Assembly (NCBI GenBank): GCA_003695725.1
Contig: RFHX01000001.1
Location: forward strand, 1-10,284
From: J061 sp003695725 [NCBI: Candidatus Schekmanbacteria bacterium]
GTDB lineage: Bacteria > Schekmanbacteria > GWA2-38-11
Reading direction: 5' to 3'
Length of the DNA stretch: 10,284 nucleotides
Part shown: piece after piece, positions 7,962-10,284 of the stretch
How the letters are laid out: the number at the start of each line of letters is the position of its first letter
Position numbering within the stretch: position 1 is the first letter of the stretch
The notes under the pieces: generated by a model
Told to the model about the DNA's origin: nothing
Databases searched by the model: none
The model's input: only the letters and a program-made list of their open reading frames with translations
Position numbers and translations under genes: made by a program

Positions 7962-9176
7962 ATGAGCGGAAGATTTATCTACTTTATCCTTTTTCTAATA
8001 ACAATGTTCACAGTAATTGTTACTGTGCAGTGGTATCTTGGGAAAAGAGTAATCAAATTCATTTACAACAGCAAGAAAATAAGAAAAGAGATCAAAAAAA
8101 ACCTTAAAATTTTTGTTATCTGCCTTTTGATTTACCTCAACATTCCGCTTCTTTACACCTTTGCGGTCAATATACCTTCAAAACCTTTTTCAAGTTTCAC
8201 AATGGCTGTTGTTGTTTACCCTTATGTGATATGGGGAAGTTCATATGTTTTTATATTTGTAATCTTAAAATTTTTCGACCTTTTAAAGTTTTTAGGGACA
8301 AAAATAAAAAGGAATTCATCAAAGAAAAGTGAGGTTGAAAATACTTTTTCATCAGGAAGAAGGCAATTTCTTCAAATAGCCGGGAAAAGCGCAATTCTAT
8401 CTCCTCTATTCATCTCCTCATATGGAGTATTATTTGAAAGAGACAATTTCATAGTCAAAGAAGAGAAGATTAATTTGGGAAATATTCCTGAAAGATTGAA
8501 AGAAATGAAAATCGTTCAAATAAGCGATATACACTCAGGAATATTTATGGGTAAAAAAGAAATTTCTAAGTGGGTAAATTTGATTTATTCACAGAAGCCT
8601 GACATTCTTCTTATAACAGGCGACTTCGTAGCTACCTCAAAAGATTCTGTAGATTCTTGCATAGAGGGCTTAAGGTTTCTGCGCTCTTATATGCCAATAT
8701 ACTGTTGTTTAGGAAATCATGATTACTGGGGAAATGAGATAGAATTGACCAAAAAGCTGACAAAAGAAGGGGTAAAGGTATTTAGAAACAGCAGTGAAGT
8801 TATTGATTTTAAAGGATACAATGTAAATCTATGCGGTGTAGAAGATATGAGAATGTCATCACCTGACATAGAAAATGCTCTCAAAGGGTTGGACACACAG
8901 AAACTTACTATTCTCTTAAGCCATAATCCTAATTTTTTCGATGATGCAAAGAAATATGATATTGACCTGACATTAGCAGGGCATACCCACGGGGGACAAA
9001 TAAATATAAATCTGCCCGGCATTACCATAAGCCCGGCGCAACTGATTACTAAATACATTCGCGGCAAGTATAGAGATGATAGAAAATTTCTCTATGTTAC
9101 ACCCGGAGTAGGTACGATTGGATTCCCTCTCAGAATAAATGTTCCGCCTGAAATCTCAGTAATTAAGTTTATTTGA
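7962..9176 (+). CDS. Membrane-anchored calcineurin-like metallophosphoesterase (YkuE/YaeI-like) with internal twin-arginine motif
   Basis: This is a two-metal phosphoesterase of 404 residues. The C-terminal domain carries SDIH (188-191), TGDF (219-222), GNHD (251-254), LSHNP (319-323) and GHTHGG (340-345), the full metal-binding set of the YkuE/YaeI branch. Three hydrophobic helices precede it (about 4-24, 49-70 and 80-108). A basic stretch follows, then SGRRQFLQIAGKSAILSPLF (131-150), which looks like a twin-arginine signal and a fourth membrane segment. The basic loops (26-48 and 110-134) face the cytoplasm by the positive-inside rule, which places the catalytic domain in the periplasm. Known relatives include B. 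subtilis YkuE, a Tat substrate, and chlamydial LpxG, a UDP-diacylglucosamine hydrolase; the substrate here is unknown. A TAG stop lies four codons before ATG 7962, so the start cannot be further upstream. No good Shine-Dalgarno sequence precedes it (AGAGG at 7926-7930 is too distant). The gene ends 8 bases from the convergent iron-sulfur gene. Confidence 0.9.
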   Translation: MSGRFIYFILFLITMFTVIVTVQWYLGKRVIKFIYNSKKIRKEIKKNLKIFVICLLIYLNIPLLYTFAVNIPSKPFSSFTMAVVVYPYVIWGSSYVFIFVILKFFDLLKFLGTKIKRNSSKKSEVENTFSSGRRQFLQIAGKSAILSPLFISSYGVLFERDNFIVKEEKINLGNIPERLKEMKIVQISDIHSGIFMGKKEISKWVNLIYSQKPDILLITGDFVATSKDSVDSCIEGLRFLRSYMPIYCCLGNHDYWGNEIELTKKLTKEGVKVFRNSSEVIDFKGYNVNLCGVEDMRMSSPDIENALKGLDTQKLTILLSHNPNFFDDAKKYDIDLTLAGHTHGGQININLPGITISPAQLITKYIRGKYRDDRKFLYVTPGVGTIGFPLRINVPPEISVIKFI

Positions 9177-9184
9177 CATTTAAT

Positions 9185-10093
9185 TCAATTACCGTATATC
9201 TTTTCAAATATAGGCGCAACACCTGTCCTTGTAATTATGCTTGTTATACTCTCTTCTCCCCTCGCATTTTCTCTTATATGTTCGATGCAAGCTTGAATTG
9301 CTTTGAAGAGCTCCTCCTCTGTGGCCACATTAAAAATCTCATAGCCAAGTTTAAAATGCCTCCCAAATCCACCTCCTACCATCAAGCGATAACCGGTCCT
9401 TTCAGAAGCAAGAGTACCTGTAGGACAAACCCTGACGCAGGCTTCACAAAGTTTGCATTTTTCATAATCGATCTGTGGTCTTCCTTTAATTAGAAGGACT
9501 GCATTATCAGGACATCTCTCAACACAGGCGTAACATTCAGAACATTCAATATCAGTTACAACCGGCACAGATGTTCCGTATATGCCAAATTCTTTTGTTT
9601 CGATTCCGGTACACGAGTTAGGGCAGGCAGATATGGAAAATGTTATCCTATCATGCGGTAAAATTCTCTGGTCATCATCAAGCATATCGGCAACCATCTC
9701 TGTCACTTTTAGTTCTTGCAGTTTTGCCCTTATTTTTTCCCGGAGTTTCCTTACTTCAGCGACCTGTGAACCACAGCGAAAATATTGAGCATGGCAAAGA
9801 TCAATATCAAAAAGGTCAATTTCCTTTTCAAGAATTTCTCTTGCTTCCTTTTCCATTCGCTCCATAAGGTCTGTTTCACCTTCTTTGACCCTTTTCTCCC
9901 ACTCTCTGCGGCGCACCTCTTCTGGAACAGATGCAAAATATACCTTTTTTGTTTCCTCTATCTCTTTAAGCGTAACTTTTTCACTCTTGTTCTTTCGCGC
10001 TTTTTTTTCCGCAAATACTTTCGCCATTGCTTTGGCTGATCCGGAAAGCGGCATCTTTATAAATTCTTCCACTGCTTGGGAATCCCACTCCAT
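9185..10093 (-). CDS. PCP_red / sulfite-reductase-like / 2[4Fe-4S] ferredoxin protein
   Basis: The 302-residue protein combines three parts. Residues 1-45 (WDSQAVEEF, MAKVFAEKKARK, KVTLKEIEE) resemble the PCP_red domain, which is also found at the C-terminus of the light-independent protochlorophyllide reductase subunit BchB. Residues 46-95 are charged and probably helical. Then come C100 and C107 followed by Gly-Ser, and ACPNSCTG with C157 and C161; this is the cysteine layout of the 4Fe-4S/siroheme half-domain of nitrite and sulfite reductases, with GGGFGRHFKLG at 240-250. Inserted at 180-228 is a ferredoxin module with two CxxCxxCxxxCP motifs (C184, 187, 190, 194 and C213, 216, 219, 223). 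This insertion resembles AsrC and dissimilatory sulfite reductase subunits. The N-terminal ferredoxin-like siroheme half-domain of full reductases is not evident. It is likely a cytoplasmic electron-transfer or sulfite/nitrite-reduction protein. Partner subunits are absent from the window, so no reaction is claimed. Confidence 0.8.
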   Translation of the reverse strand: MEWDSQAVEEFIKMPLSGSAKAMAKVFAEKKARKNKSEKVTLKEIEETKKVYFASVPEEVRRREWEKRVKEGETDLMERMEKEAREILEKEIDLFDIDLCHAQYFRCGSQVAEVRKLREKIRAKLQELKVTEMVADMLDDDQRILPHDRITFSISACPNSCTGIETKEFGIYGTSVPVVTDIECSECYACVERCPDNAVLLIKGRPQIDYEKCKLCEACVRVCPTGTLASERTGYRLMVGGGFGRHFKLGYEIFNVATEEELFKAIQACIEHIRENARGEESITSIITRTGVAPIFEKIYGN

Positions 10094-10100
10094 AAATATC

Positions 10101-10106
10101 TCCTCC
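10101..10106 (-). promoter_or_regulatory. Strong Shine-Dalgarno sequence of the iron-sulfur protein gene
   Basis: On the minus strand GGAGGA is followed by a 7-base spacer and the ATG at 10093. This near-ideal site fixes the start and implies efficient translation. Confidence 0.8.
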
Positions 10107-10178
10107 TTTTTTTATCTTCTATTTTGATTGCCTATTTATAAAAAAAAATCAAAAAAAATCTCTCTCTAATTTGTAAAA

Positions 10179-10207
10179 TTTATGAAAAAGGAATTCCTCA
10201 TATTCAA
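10179..10207 (-). promoter_or_regulatory. Candidate sigma70-type promoter of the iron-sulfur protein gene
   Basis: On the minus strand TTGAAT (plus 10202-10207) and CATAAA (plus 10179-10184) are 17 bases apart, each with a 4/6 consensus match. The start site would be near 10172, giving a leader of about 80 bases. The palindrome AGGAATTCCT (10189-10198) sits between the two hexamers, where a repressor or regulator could bind. The match may be fortuitous given the base composition. Confidence 0.33.
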
Positions 10208-10227
10208 AAAAAAGAGGAAGAATCCAA

Positions 10228-10284
10228 TTGTCCGCTTTAGAGATTAAGTTTTCTTATGAAAAAATGTGTTTAAAAAAAAAAAAA
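10228..10284 (+). CDS. Probable ABC-transporter ATPase, N-terminal fragment (TTG start, 3' end outside window)
   Basis: From TTG 10228 the frame is open to the window end and encodes 19 residues beginning MSALEIKFSYEKNVFKKK. The pattern LEIKFSYEKNVFK resembles the first strand and A-loop aromatic of ABC ATP-binding proteins, which often read FSYExxxVLKxI just before the Walker A region. Walker A would lie outside the window. AGAGGAAG (10213-10220) lies 7 bases before the TTG as a plausible ribosome binding site. No ATG occurs between the upstream in-frame stop (10183-10185) and the TTG. An internal out-of-frame ATG (10256) hits a stop after five codons. The call rests on a very short peptide. 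The final run of adenines could be lysine codons or a sequencing artefact. It would be transcribed divergently from the iron-sulfur gene. Confidence 0.42.
   Translation, partial: MSALEIKFSYEKMCLKKKK

Larger units (their letters stand above)
10094..10227. promoter_or_regulatory. Divergent regulatory region with phased A-tracts and a palindrome
   Basis: This AT-rich spacer separates the leftward iron-sulfur gene from the probable rightward ABC ATPase gene. It holds two tandem copies of the ten-base unit A8TC (10141-10150 and 10151-10160), which put two A-tracts one helical turn apart. A third A-tract lies at 10206-10213. A perfect 10-base palindrome, AGGAATTCCT, lies at 10189-10198. A leftward promoter candidate is listed separately; a second leftward -10-like hexamer, TATAAA (plus 10135-10140), lacks a good -35. 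I found no convincing rightward promoter. Confidence 0.5.

Noticed and set aside
9173-9493. Plus-strand open frame opposite the iron-sulfur gene (106 codons)
   Set aside because: It mirrors the cysteine-rich coding region in antisense, has no family resemblance, and overlaps a strongly supported gene.
10171-10204. Rightward promoter TTGTAA ... CATATT for the putative ABC ATPase gene
   Set aside because: The spacer would be 22 bases, and no better-spaced -35 is present.
10273-10284. Terminal run of 12 adenines, considered as a poly(A) or contig-end artefact
   Set aside because: It continues an open frame as lysine codons and other A-runs of 8 occur nearby, so it can be genuine; the sequence cannot settle this.

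Overview
The window is AT-rich (roughly 35% G+C by eye), densely coded, and carries chromosomal housekeeping and envelope genes. An LptD-type outer-membrane LPS assembly protein shows that the host is a Gram-negative, double-membraned bacterium. An iron-sulfur protein with sulfite-reductase-like cysteines, a corrinoid adenosyltransferase and a radical SAM protein suggest an anaerobic or microaerophilic lifestyle. TGA is used as a stop and TGG as Trp, so the code is standard. The gene types are compatible with a deltaproteobacterium-like or candidate-phylum lineage, but no marker here fixes the taxon.

Layout. Positions 1-3763 hold a rightward cluster. It consists of the 3' end of an Elp3-like radical SAM gene, then a CobA/CobO/BtuR corrinoid adenosyltransferase (416-952), then ileS (971-3763). 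The gaps are 16 and 18 bases, and the ileS ribosome binding site abuts the upstream stop codon. This cluster runs tail-to-tail, 18 bases apart, into a leftward pair: folC (7783 to 6422) followed by lptD (6286 to 3782), separated by 135 bases. A divergent 178-base region separates folC from a rightward membrane-anchored metallophosphoesterase (7962-9176). That gene converges, 8 bases apart, on a leftward gene (10093 to 9185) for an iron-sulfur protein. This protein joins a PCP_red-like N-terminus, a sulfite-reductase-like cysteine set and a two-cluster ferredoxin domain. A 134-base divergent region follows. The last 57 bases appear to be the TTG-initiated start of an ABC-transporter ATPase.

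How the genes fit together. Most act independently: tRNA charging (IleS), cobamide coenzyme formation, folate polyglutamylation (FolC), LPS export (LptD) and probable periplasmic phosphoester hydrolysis. I see no phage, transposon, CRISPR, toxin-antitoxin or defence signature, and no rRNA or tRNA gene. The least ordinary item is the PCP_red/sulfite-reductase-like/ferredoxin protein with its atypical Cys spacing. Next come the internal twin-arginine motif of the phosphoesterase and the reduced cysteine complement of LptD. I found no convincing new multi-gene system.
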